A DNA stretch of 64,000 bases, taken from contig PUFA01000310.1 in assembly GCA_003508835.1 (NCBI GenBank), forward strand, positions 1,240,001 through 1,304,000, read 5' to 3'. Under the pieces are notes generated by a model. The model was not told where the DNA came from. It searched no databases and saw only the letters and a list, made by a program, of their open reading frames with translations. Position 1 is the stretch's first letter, and each line of letters opens with the position of its first letter. Origin of the DNA: Eonycteris spelaea (taxonomy: Eukaryota > Chordata > Mammalia > Chiroptera > Pteropodidae). Made by a program: the position numbers and the translations under genes. Positions 1-11,345 of this stretch are shown here, in pieces.

Positions 1-784
1 GGCTGGGCGGGCACTCTCTTTTCTCCCAGAGCCCAACACTTCCTCCGACTTCCTTCTGTCAAGGGCACTGCTGGCCAGAGTCCCCAGCAATGATCTGACT
101 GTGCAAAGCAGAGCGGCTGTGTGTAAACAGCACACTGAGGTGGATGAGCACGCAAGTGGCCTGAGCGTGCGTGTCTGGTAATAGAAGTGCTGTTTGCACA
201 CACCTGTGGGCAGAGACTATTCCTGGCCATGGGAGCACGTTTGCAGATACACATGCTTTCCTTGCAGACATCCCTGTCTGGGTTGCCGACAAATATCTTC
301 CTTCAAAGAGGAATTTGACCCTGGGAAAAATCGTGGTGCCCAAATGAATGGAAACTGAGATCAGCATGGAGCCTTTTAGGTCCCATCAATATAGGGCTCC
401 TTCTCAGGAAGCCAGCGCTGCTGGCCGAGGAAAGAGGCAGCGCACACACCACAGACACCCCGAAGGAGCCTGAATCCTCTTCCTCTTCCTCTGCCCTCAC
501 CCTCTGCCTCAGCGTAGCTACCTAACTTTCCCAAATCTATATGAGCTCCCTGTGTGGGGTTAGGACCCAGCCTGCTGCTGGGGAAGAGGAAGAGGCTCCT
601 CTGATGTCTAAGTAGCCTTGGGCATGGGTCATCTTTGCCCACAAGGACAATTTTGTCTTCCCCATTAAGAGATGCTGCCCTAAGGGCATTTTCCAGTAAT
701 TCTTCCAATATAAATAAAAGGACAACAGTTAACATAATAGCATTTTTAAAGGGTTTCTATGCTTTGGACACTGTAGGTGGGGGC

Positions 785-1245
785 TTAGATGGGTACCACC
801 TTTTTGAGGAGTGATTTGGTAGTTATTAATAAAACCTAAAATTATCCAGCAGGTCTTCTTTTGGAATCTTTGTTGCAGAAGTGCTAGCACCTGGGTACAG
901 GTGCATGCTAAGGATAGTCACTGTGGTTTTTATGTGATGCTGACTACTTGGAAATAATCTAAATGTCTAACCATATAGGACCAGTTAAATAAATGTGCTA
1001 TATTCATATTCTGAAGGAATGTGCATCTTCGCCACAGACATGGAAAGATAGCCATGGACCATCTTTGAGTTAAAAAAAAAAAGCAATTTTCAGAAAAAGT
1101 ATTGACCCAATTTCTATTTTAAAAAGACAACTCTGTGGCTATGTATTCATATACACACAGACATATTTTTTTTACATGAAGAATACTTCTGGAGAGATAG
1201 TAAAACTGCTAAAAGTAGTCAGCTCTGGAGAGTTTGAATTCTTCA
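785..1245 (+). mobile_element. Old L1/HAL1-type 3' fragment
   Basis: The order of phrases typical of old L1 or HAL1 3' ends is visible: GAAATAATCTAAATGTCTAAC, a 'GGACCAGTTAAATAAATGTG' segment, 'GACATGGAAAGATAGCCATG', then a GTTAAAAAAAAAAAGCAA stretch. It is diverged, has no open frame, and has no clear tail or target duplication. Confidence 0.7.
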
Positions 1246-2261
1246 CAGACAGGGTATAATTAAACATTTTTTCTTGACTCGAGAATTCAAATAATTTTCA
1301 AAAGATGCATTAACCTTTAGTCTTTTAAACCAAATTAACTAGTCAGCCCCAAATTTCTTCTAGGGTCAAAGTTTTGATTTTTCATAATAAGCACATGATT
1401 TCTAATACTTGGGAACGACGAAAAACTTCCATGGCTGATTGGTCTGTCTCCCTCAGTTTGCCTTAGGGTGACCAGCACCCAGGAAGTGTACCCAGGGCCG
1501 TGGAAGGGGTTTCTCCTTGCAAAATTAACTAACCCATATTGGGGACCGGGGTGGGGGTGTTGGGTGATGGTCATTTTTTGAGAAGGTAACTGATAGTTGA
1601 CGGGACCCATCTGCCCAACCGAAGCCCCCCACAGGAAAACCACGTCATCCCCCGCCTCCCCTGCCCCACCCCAACACGGAGAGGGCTACATTTCTCCATG
1701 GGTGAACTAAGAAAGGATCGGGAACACCTCTGCCATGGCCACCAGGGTTCAGACTCCATCGTGCGGCTATGTGTGGGTCAGCTCAGCTTCCGCGAAGAGG
1801 GGTCCTGGTGTGCTGGAGGCTGGGGTGGGGGGGGGTTCCCTAGACCTTAACTTGCTGTAAGTGTCCTCCAAACATAATTGATCTCTATTGCTCTTTCTAT
1901 CTGGAAGATTCCATCATAATTAATTATCTTAAGGCTAGAAAAGCCTCCAGGAAGTTCACCCCGAGATCTTTCCCCATTTTATTCCTATCTTGGTTACTTA
2001 ATCTGTCTGAGTAATGGGCGGGTTCAGCGCTTCCCCCGCCTCATTTTCCGTGATCTTGAAAATGTGAGATGCTATCAATCTGAAATCTACGTCGTCTTCG
2101 AAGACAGAAAATCACCACAACTTGCGATCCGTGTTTTTACGACCATGTCCATCTATCGTTAATATAAGCGATTTGCGGGGTCGGGGTCACCGTGCAGCGG
2201 AGCGGTGGCTGCACCGAGGCCGGCCTGAGGAGAGGCAAGGAGCACAGGCTTTTCGAATCCG
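1246..2261. other. Anonymous intron sequence
   Basis: No gene or recognised repeat was seen. There is a G-rich run at 1822-1835 and several CpGs near 2090-2200. The open frames here are short and lack any recognisable domain. Confidence 0.5.
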
Positions 2262-2420
2262 GCCTTAGGTTTCAAATCCTGGCCCAGCCGCTTGTCAAAT
2301 GTGTGACTTGGGGCCAGTTTCTTATGATTCTGAGCCTCTGTTTCCTTCTGTGCCTATGGGAATGATACAGGCACTCAGCCGTTAGGTGACAGTTAGATCC
2401 TGGCACATACTCGGTGTTTG
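2262..2420 (+). mobile_element. MIR SINE fragment
   Basis: The segment shows the MIR core in order: TTTCAAATCCTGGC, GTGTGACTTGGGGCCAGTTTC, GAGCCTCTGTTTCCTTCTG, then the TCCTGGCACATACTCGGTG 3' part. It is diverged and sense on plus. Confidence 0.8.
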
Positions 2421-3044
2421 CCAGAGTCGGTCCCTGCTTTTCTCTCGGCGGGATGACAGTGTGGTCAGGCTGTGCCGCCCCAGCCTTCATGTTTGCCAGG
2501 TGGCAGAGCCAAGCAGGTATGAGGCGGAGTCTCCCAATTCCACTGCCAGGAGCCGACCCCACTGGACTGTAGCCCTGGGTCAGCTGGCTTCCATTAAGAA
2601 AGCTCATCGTCCAGGGGAGAGGCGGGGTGGCGGTGGTGGTACATCCGCTTCACGTTGCGTGCAGCTGGGACATCTGAGCTACAGCAGACTGAGGACAGGA
2701 ATAGATTTCCCCTTCCGAAATGAGAAGCGGCTGGTCAGGGCTATATTTAGATGGGGACTCGGGGAGGTCAGAAATGATTCCTTGCCTGGGGTGGGGGGTG
2801 GGGTGGGAGGCGGTGTCTGATCCTGGCTAATGTGTGCCCATTCTCAGTATGTGTAGGGTATGGCGTGGAGGAAGGCCAGGAGCCTCAGACACCCTCTCTC
2901 TCTCTGCTGCAGCCACACACAGCCCCCAATATCGAACGTCATTGCCTATGCCAGACAAGCACGTAGCTGGAGAGCCCGGGAGAGAGATCTCGGTGCTCAG
3001 AGCCCGTGAAGGTGGCGGGTCAGTGACGAGCACGCAGCACAGCT

Positions 3045-3235
3045 GTTAGGATCTGGGCTTCACAATCCGAGGGGTTGTCATTCAGAGTCCAGCCCTGCCA
3101 CTTAATAGCTTGGTCAGGCACTTAACATTTTCAAGCCTCCAAAAGGTTATGCGGCCGATTAAATAATATAATACTTGTAAAACACTCAGCACAGTTCCTG
3201 GAGCATCTGCACCAAGTACGTGGCAGCCATCCTGA
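3045..3235 (+). mobile_element. MIR SINE fragment
   Basis: TCCAGCCCTGCCACTTAATAG, the degenerate CAGGCACTTAACATTTTCAAG and AAACACTCAGCACAGTTCCTG follow in MIR order on the plus strand. Confidence 0.75.
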
Positions 3236-3239
3236 CAGT

Positions 3240-4689
3240 GATGACAGCCGTGGCCCACTCGCCCTTTGGGTTGGCTTCTTCTGGAACAGATAACGTTCCC
3301 CTAAATAAAAAGTTCAGCTTTAAAGTTCAACTTTAAAGGTTTCCAGATGTGTCCCTGGGAGAGCCGAATACTTCCGCCGTTGGTTACCTTATAAGTCGTG
3401 CTGAGAAAGGAGTCAGAACTTGCGAGAACTTGCAGGAGGACCTCATGATCTTACTCCTGACCCACCGTCTCCATGACCGACCCCTGTAGCCCCCCAAGCC
3501 TGCAGCTCCCTCCCTTTCAATAGGACTTGGGCTTTCCAGCCAGCCCAGAACTTTCCAACTAGCTCCCCATGTCCCATCCCCTCTCTAGATTTTCGGACAG
3601 CCTTTTCTCTGCTTTTGAACAGCGGGGGGCAGGAAGAGGAGGGGAACCCCCAGTGAATTAATTTCCTTGCTTGCAGCAGCAGAGAAAGTTAGATGCGGCT
3701 AGGGAGCCATCCTGACTATTAGATAAAATGAGATCGAGGTTATCTGCGGCCTTAATTTATGCAGCTTCTCCCCTGTCCGCTGTGAACAGGCGTGCTCCAA
3801 AAAGTTGGCTGTGGGGCTGAGAGAGGAAGTCGGGCTGGCTCCTGGCCAAGCACAAGAGGCCGTGCTGTGTGCCGGCATGTGGGTACAGCGCTTGGCAAGG
3901 CACTTGTGCCAGGCCAGGGTCGGGCAGCGAGGCCCAGCATGGTGGTATTGGCACAGAGTCTGGCAGACCCTGCTGTGACAGGGACATGAGGATGCAGCCT
4001 CTGGACGTGATGAAACGCGGGACGTTTGCTGAGTTTGCAGACAAACCTGCACGACGTGGGACTGACGCAGCAGCGAGGAAGCGAGATGTGGCAGTCCGGG
4101 GCAGGCGGCATGCCGCCAGAAGTGAAATTCATTTACACAAGCTCTTCTCCTCCGTTACGCCTGCTTGGGGTGCTGCTGTGAAGAGGGTCTGGCCACCCTG
4201 GGGGCTGGATCCGGACGGTGACCCCCTCGCGAGCTTCCACACCACCACTTGCTGAGGGGCCACCTCAGGGACCCTTACAACCCCAGCGGAGAATCAGGGC
4301 ACCCCGTAAGTGCCAGAGAGGAGGGACGGGCAGGGACGTGGGGTCTCGGTGAAAGCTCCAAACCTATCTGAGCTTGGGCCTCTAGTGTGGAGCTTTTAGG
4401 CCACGTTCAGGCCAGCAAGGCCAGAATTTTCAGGAGCTGGGTATCTATATTTTCTTGAAGCATTGTATTCCTCCCTTCGGCTCCCACTAATGATGACACT
4501 GATAATGGGCTAGGGTTGGGACAACTGTCCCTGGCCATAGGGAGCTGAGGCGTTGGGCTCTAGGGATGATGTGTTTTCGCCCTGGAGTCTGAAAACTGCA
4601 GAAGGCTAGAGACTCCTGAGCGTGGGACGGGTGGCTTGGGCGTAACACAATTCCAGACTGCCCGTCCACAGGCATGAAGCGTGTCCCCT
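3240..4689. other. Anonymous intron sequence
   Basis: The composition is GC-balanced. Overlapping frames on both strands at 3699-4255 show no family motif and no codon bias; I read them as chance. A short direct repeat AGTTCAGCTTTAAAGTTCAA lies at about 3311. Confidence 0.5.
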
Positions 4690-4865
4690 CCACCGCAGCC
4701 GGTGAGGTGGCCAGGCGGGAGATGACAGCCTCCATTTTACAGATGAGGACACAGGTCGGAAGAGGTGAAGCGACTTGCTCTAGGTCACACAGCCGGTGAG
4801 CGGCAGAGCCGGGACTCTGACACAGGGCTTGTGAGTCTGTGCCCTCCACCTGCTCCACAGCTAGC
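4690..4865 (-). mobile_element. MIR SINE fragment
   Basis: CCATTTTACAGATGAGGACAC, then CTTGCTCTAGGTCACACAGC and GGCAGAGCCGGGACTCTGAC: the antisense MIR core, well preserved. Confidence 0.85.
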
Positions 4866-6947
4866 CGAGCCTCCCTCTCCCCTGGGACTCTGTCTCTTGC
4901 AGGGGCCAAGTGGCCATAACTCCCCCGTGAAGAGCCGCAGCTGCCTGAACTGGCTCCAAACATTGACGAAGGAAGAACTGGGTGGGAGAAGTCCCCTTCT
5001 AAATACCTCTACGAATTGCTTTTTGGCCAGGCTGTTTCCATGGCAAGTTCTATCTAATGTGCACAACTCACATCTCCAAATAAGGCTTCTAGCATCTGGG
5101 CCCCGGCCCGATTCGAGACCATGGCTCGGCATGGCACGATGTCCCCCTGGCGGGAGCAGGGAGGGGATGGTGTGCATGACTTCATGAAGTTTTACCAATT
5201 ATGGGATTGTTTCCCTGGCTCTGGGGGCTGTAGACTTTGGAACTGGCCTCCGTCCTGGGGCAGCTGTACCTCAGAGCTTGGCCGTGAATCCATGGCCTGT
5301 CTTGGGGCTTAGGGGACATGGAGCAGCCTGAGCCCACAGAGTAGCCACACAGCAGGACAACGTGACCTTCACACTGCTCGCAGCATGTCAGAACTGGTGG
5401 GGGCTTGCTCTGAGCCCTAGTCAGAGGTCCGAGGGAACACAGAGGACCGGCTTTCCAGGCCGCGCGTCCTGAGAGTTGTCCCAGCCGTGCTGAGGAACTA
5501 CACTCACACCCCAGACTCTGGAGATGGGGAGGTCTGGGGGGGCCCATCCTGGCTCTCTGTGCTGTTCCGCTGATCCCGCCCACTCAGCTTTCTAGACACG
5601 GGGCGGATCGGCAAAACCACAGACACCCAAAGCCATTGTTGGCCAGCAAGTCCCGTATCACCCCCCTCTTTGGGGTGGTGGAGCAGTTGGGGAAGAGGGC
5701 GTTTAAGGCGAAGAGTTGATGAGAAGCTCCCACGGAGTCTCTCCACGAGCCCTGGCCCGTAGGCCCTGCTCCCTTAGAACCGGCAAGACCTGGAGAGGGC
5801 CCCCCAGCCCTGGTGCCTCTCTCTCTACGCTCCCTCCAGGAGTGATGAGCACAGCACAAACCAAAGAGCACCATGTCCCTCGGAGGAGGGCTGGAGGCGG
5901 AGAAAAGGGCGGTCCGGGGAACACAGGGCGGGTGGTCGCGAGGGGGGAGGGGCGTCCGCGAGGGGGGAGGGGCGTCTGCGTCTCCCTCGTCAGCTCCTCA
6001 GCAGCCCCCACCTGGATCTTCCCTCTCCTCCCTTTTCCTCGTTATCAGAAATTGCCCGGCAGGACCCTGCATGCCTACGTCAGCCTGAACGAGCTGTTGC
6101 TGGTGGTAGTGGCTACTGAAGGCTTTTTCCTGGGAGCAGAATGGGGGGCAGGAGTGAGAGTTCTGGGTTCCCAATGACGCCAGGAGCAGGAACCGCCCGA
6201 CCACAGCCTCCACCTTTGAAACTGGCTTTTCCCCTCCTCTCCTCCTTCGTGTCCCCTGTGACCACGCTCCGGGGACCCTCGTGTGCAAGGCTGTAGGAGC
6301 CGAAGCTTAGACTTTTCGTGATGCTTGGAAAAGGTACCCACACCCTTGCAGACCACAGCTCCAAGGAAACACGGGAGAGAAAATAACGATAAAAGCATGT
6401 TCTGGCCGCTCAAACCGAATGTGACGAGCAAGAATCCAAAGAATCCCAGCGTTGGATGAGAACTTCGGGCCACTTCATCCAGCCTTTTGCTGGATATAAG
6501 CCCTCACGTCAGCCGTTTATATGCAATGTGTCTGCCAGTTACACCCAACTCCGAGGGAAAACGTTAAGAATTGCATATCATTAAATGTAATTAGATGTGA
6601 CTTATGAAAGGGTTTGACGCAGCATTAAACTGTGCTTATCTGTTCTGGTGATCTAATTTGTTGCTCGTGTACCATGGTAATCTACTCCTAATTACAAAAA
6701 CAAAGGACCGGGAGCAGTCTTCACATCTCTCGGTAACTTAGCCTGGAAAGAGGCCCTTCCTCCATCAGCAGCAGACAGAAACTGAGGCCTTTCTGAGTGC
6801 AGGGCGTGGGCAGGGTACCTGTGGGACGAGGGGTGCCCTCCCGAGTTCTTTCTGCCAGTCTGGACTGACCGAAGTCCCTGTGCGTCTGTGTGTCAGGTCT
6901 TCCCCCTGCAGTGGGCAGATGAAAACAAACTAGGCCCGTACGTGGAG
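4866..6947. other. Anonymous intron sequence with an AT-rich candidate conserved patch
   Basis: The GC-rich first part holds the 20-bp G-rich duplication. 6480-6700 is AT-rich with several TAATT/ATTA homeodomain-type sites and no repeat signature. No exon was found. Confidence 0.45.
5941..5980 (+). repeat. 20-bp G-rich tandem duplication
   Basis: Two adjacent 20-bp units AGGGGGGAGGGGCGTCCGCG differ at one base (C to T in the second). Each has a G6 and a G4 run, so the pair could form a G-quadruplex and contains GC-box-like GGGGCG motifs. It lies in a locally CpG-rich stretch, with no gene evident. Confidence 0.9.
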
Positions 6948-7572
6948 GTTTCTAGCAGCTTTATTCATAACTGTCAACGCTTGGAAGCAACCAAGATTCC
7001 GTTAGTAGGTAAGTGGAAAACTATGGTACATCTGTGACAATGGAATAGTTTTCAGCAGTAAAAAGAAAGGAGCTATCAAGATTTGAAAATACAGGGAGGA
7101 AGCTTCAATGCATTTTACGCAGTGAAAGAAGCCAATCTGAAAAGCCTGTATACTGTACGATTCCAACCATATGATATTCTGGAAAAGGGAAAAAGTACGG
7201 AGACAGTACAAAGATCAGTGGCTGCCAGGAGGTGAAAGATTAGTGGGTGGCGGGCTAGGGGAGAGGATGAATAGGCAGGGCACAGGATTTTTAGGGCAGT
7301 AAAAATATTCTGTCATACCATCGTGGTGGTTACGTGTCATCATATATTTGTCCAAATGCATAGAATATACAGGCGTTAACTCTAACGTAAACTCTGGACT
7401 TTGGGTGGTGGTGATATGTCAGTGTAGGCTCATCAGCTGTAACAAATGGATCCCTCGGGTGGGAGTGGGTGAGGTTTGTGGGGGCAGGGGATCTGTGGGA
7501 ACCCTCGGCACTTTCTGACTAATTTTGCTGTGAGCTTAAAATGGCTCTAAAAAATAAAGTCTATTAAAAAAA
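6948..7572 (+). mobile_element. Old L1 3' end (ORF2 end and 3' UTR)
   Basis: The segment runs from AGCAGCTTTATTCATAACTG through AATGGAATAGTTTTCAGCAG, GTGAAAGAAGCCAATCTG, TATACTGTACGATTCCAACC and a diverged 3' UTR to CTCTAAAAAATAAAGTCTATT followed by A9. This is the usual order of an L1M-type 3' end. All frames are broken. Confidence 0.85.
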
Positions 7573-9834
7573 AAACACTAAGCTAAAAGAAGAGGCAATA
7601 TACCACTCTTCTATCATTAAAAAAATATATATGCCCACATTCATGTCTTCTTCCCCGCTTTCCTGCACAGCCAGATATGACACGGCGAAGGGGGTGTGTT
7701 TGGGAGCCCAAGAGAAGTGCTGCCCCAGAACGAGTGGGAAGCTGCAGTGGCTGAGGCCCCTGGTACCGGGAGCCCAGGATGGGGAAGGACCCAGGGTCCT
7801 GTGACGGATGCCCCGCGCGGTGCCGGGAACAGAGGGGGCGGCTAAGTGGACTTTGCCCACGGACGTGAGGCTCTCCTGCTCTCTCTCAGCTGGGCCTGCC
7901 CTGGAGAGCGCGATCAGGAGCGAAGCTGTGTCTGCGATACTGCCGGCAGGACCAGCTCGTTTTCTAGGTCTAGGCCCCTGACTATGCAGACACTTGCACC
8001 CTTTACAAATGTGCTTCTGCCACTCCCGGTGTCACACATTCCTTGCCTGATCAATTTACACAGGGGCTGGACAACAGGGCGGCCCAGTGTGTCTCACCGT
8101 ATACAGCACGGCCCCTCAGGCCTTTCAATAAACAGCCTCCAGGCACTGGACTGTGAGGTAAGGGTCCAACGGGCCCACCCCGAAGGACCCAGGCAGCTGC
8201 TGCCTGGCCAAGAGCTGACCCCTAAAGGAAATGGTCCCAGATGGTACCTCCGAACCCGTCGTCTGGGTAGCGGCAGCCGGCCCTGACATCCAGGATGCTG
8301 CTGGGTTCCAGTCCCACACATGCCCTGGGGTAGACATCCTTGGGCTGTGAGCAGCCTGCACTGTAGCCTGCCACGCCTCTGTGAGCAAATGCACACACAC
8401 AGTCCCAGGGAGATGAGTGCTTCTCGGGGGGTCCAGGAGACCCAGGTGAGATCCCAGCGCTGCCTTACCCCACCATCGGAGGCCGGCCAAAGAGGGCAAC
8501 CTCCCGGGACTGCTGTTCCCTCACCTGTAAAATGAGAGGCTCCTTCTTGCTTTCACGATCTCAGACACATGGGAAATTGAGAGCGCATTTCCCTTCCTTT
8601 CCCTAGATGGCCCCCCTTTCCTCTTGAACTTGACCCAGTCCTTCCAGACCAGGCTAAAACTGAAAATCAATTTTCATTATAAAAATCCGTTTACTGAACC
8701 AATACATCATCCTGGCCCCCGGCTTGGTTGGGGGAGGTTACACCTGGAGTGGGGCTAATAAGTCACTCTCTGCCTCCGCCTCACTGCACTGGGGCTGTTC
8801 CCTTCCTCCAGCTCCTTTATTCATCTCCGCCCTTAGGCCGTGGACTATGAATAACGCTCCAGGCTGACGGCCCTGAGATGCTCTGATACACATCATACAC
8901 ATCGTGCTGGTTGTAACTTGATTTCCAGCCGACCCCTCGTGAGTGTCCCGCCCCCTTCCCAGTGGTGGGGGATGATACGTAATGGGGGAATGGGACTGTC
9001 CTTTGAGGTAGCTCCATGTCTGGGGGTCTGAAAAAGCCAGTGGCACAAATGGGAGAGAGAACAAAATGTTACCTGTATACCAGGTTCCCAGAGCTAAGAG
9101 TCTTTTCAATTAACTGTTCAATTACTATTGGTGTCAGGATTATGCCTTATGAGCTCTAAGGAAAGGGGTCCCAGAAGGCCATTTGGGGACAGGGGAGAGA
9201 CCCCATCCTGGCATGAACTCAATGACATACCTAGAGAGAAAGGGAAAGGTACCGGGTATAAGGACGTCAAAGCATCAGGGGGCTGCTGGGCCCTAGAGGA
9301 CACTTGTTATCCGTGACCCCCTGGCTAAGGCCAAGGATTTGAGTTCACACACCTACACCTACATGTGACACTGCACCCAGAGGCGTGGACGGAGATGGGG
9401 GAGGGCAGCTAACAAACAGCGGTTGGCTCTTGGAAGCAGGTGAGATCAGCATCACTTCCTTCAGGAGAGCAGCTCCTCACAAGCCCCGCAGCACTTCCCG
9501 TCAAGCCCAGGCCCTGAGACTTCCAGGCCTGCAGCCTGCAGAGGAGCGCGGATGGACGTCTCCCCTGGGTATCAGGGTTTTCCTGTCCTCCCCTCCCATA
9601 AATCTATCAGCAGAGATTAGAAACACGAAGCTTGCCTGGCAGGGAAGGTGTGTGGCTAGCCCTACACCAGCGAGGTAGGCTGCAGGACTGAGGAAGCCAA
9701 CTGTGTTCTGGTCACCTCAATCCGCTGCCATCCGGGCACGAGGCGACCAGGAAGTCTGCATCTATCGCATTTTCAGCCAGCTAGCCAGCAGCCAGACAGC
9801 ACATCATCCATGAACAGGCTGAGGCAGCTCCCCT
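7573..9834. other. Anonymous intron sequence
   Basis: Apart from the weak MIR core near 8500, no repeat or coding feature is recognised. The frames at 7846-8499 lie on both strands and share no known domain. Confidence 0.45.
8495..8580 (+). mobile_element. Short MIR-like fragment
   Basis: Only the MIR core phrase TTCCCTCACCTGTAAAATGAG is clear. The flanks are too diverged to extend it. Confidence 0.4.
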
Positions 9835-9965
9835 CACTACGTACGAGATACGTGCCTTTGGGCAAGTTACTTAGTATCGCTGAGCCTCGGTTTGTCACAG
9901 TAAAATGGGGCTACAAATCCCTGCCTTGGTTGCCATGAGAGCATTTCATAAGGAAGTTCAGTTTG
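9835..9965 (+). mobile_element. MIR SINE fragment
   Basis: CCTTTGGGCAAGTTACTTAG, GCTGAGCCTCGGTTTGTCAC and AGTAAAATGGGGCTACAAA are a clear sense MIR core. Confidence 0.85.
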
Positions 9966-10109
9966 GAGTATTTTACTATTCACCAGCATCCCTTCCTGAA
10001 AACGAAGAGGAGACGACGCTCAAGACCGACCCAACCGGCCATCTGCTCGCGTTGATTTCGTGGGAGGGAAAATGACAAGTGACACTTTCAAGGAGCATTT
10101 AGGATTGTT

Positions 10110-10325
10110 TATGGAGCCGTTGCAGAGGCGTCAGGCTTAAGATTGAAAATCGGATTCCAGACTCATTGCGCCACGTTTCAGCCGTGTGTGACTTGCGAGA
10201 CGTCGTTTAACCTTTTTCACCATTACGTAAAATAATGATGGCCACTTGAAAGGGTTACTGGGCAGGTGCGATGAGATACTATGTGGAGAGGCGCCTGGGA
10301 GATGGCAAGTATTAAACGGACCCAT
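10110..10325 (+). mobile_element. MIR SINE fragment
   Basis: ATCGGATTCCAGACTC, GTGTGACTTGCGAGACGTCG, AATAATGATGGCCACTTGAA and GGCAAGTATTAAA follow MIR order. The copy is unusually rich in CpG for its age. Confidence 0.7.
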
Positions 10326-11227
10326 GATATCACTTCATTTGCTACCACGGTCCCATTAGCAAGGATAATTTAGAATTCGCCTGTCTCAAGCTTTCTAGGG
10401 CGCATCAGTGAAAGTAACTGTTAACTTCTTGATTCAGTTCTTTCATTTCCTTCCATTAAGGCACCAGAAGAGAAATCAGTTTTCTTTTTTCATTCGCTCA
10501 CCATCATTTTCGATGTCTCGCTACACTGAGGTACAAGACCGAGGAGGCAAGGACATTATATATATGTAAAAGAAAGGACAGAAAAAAAGAAGAAAACGGA
10601 ACTGAGCCCAGAGTTAGTTCCCAAGCTGAAGAACCGGTTTAATCAAATTGAAAGCTTGAGTGCTTGCGGTAATTGTTACTGAGGAATCTACGTCACATCA
10701 GAACCCTCTCCCCGGGAGTTTGTTCTCTGTACTTTTCTGCATCAGGTGGGTAGCAAAATTGCTCCTACCTTTGGGCAGATGCAGTCACAGAACCCAGAGA
10801 TGATTGTGGGGTGACTGACCACTGTGGGGCTTGGATAGTAGCAGAGAACAACTTGGTCCAAACCTGACCTCATCCTTGAACTTCCCTGACCCCAACCTCA
10901 TTCATTTCTCCTGCACAAGGGCAACATACATATGCTCTCTCTTGAGTCTGGTTGTCAGGGGAACGTAAAGTAGGTGATGCCTCTAGAGCCATTTTTCTGC
11001 TTCTGCTGTACACAGCAGGGTTGAGTCTCTACCACCACCCAAACTATTGGCTCTATTGAGATTCTGATGCTTCTGAGCCACTGTCACCTGCTCTTTGGGC
11101 ACCTGTTGGCCTCAGGAAATATCTGGCCTGACCCTTTTTGATGCCACTACAGCAATTAGATCCCAGAGGTAAATAAAACAGCAAGCTTTTAATCATGCTC
11201 AAAAGAACAAATACAACAAGCAATGAG

Positions 11228-11345
11228 TGGGGGCAGCAGGAGGCAGTTTGGTATAGTGCAAAGAGCCTGGAGAGACTTGGGTTTGGGTCCTGACCACACC
11301 ATTTACTAGGTTTGTAACTCTGGGAAACTCTTGGTGTTGATTCCG
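11228..11345 (+). mobile_element. MIR SINE, 5' part
   Basis: The tRNA-related head and core start are visible: GCAGTTTGGTATAGTGCAAAG, GACTTGGGTTTGGGTCCTGAC, CACCATTTACTAGGTTTGTAA. Confidence 0.75.

Noticed and set aside
3699..4255. Overlapping frames on both strands resembling a small gene
   Set aside because: Three frames overlap, none has a domain, and there is no splice-site or promoter support.
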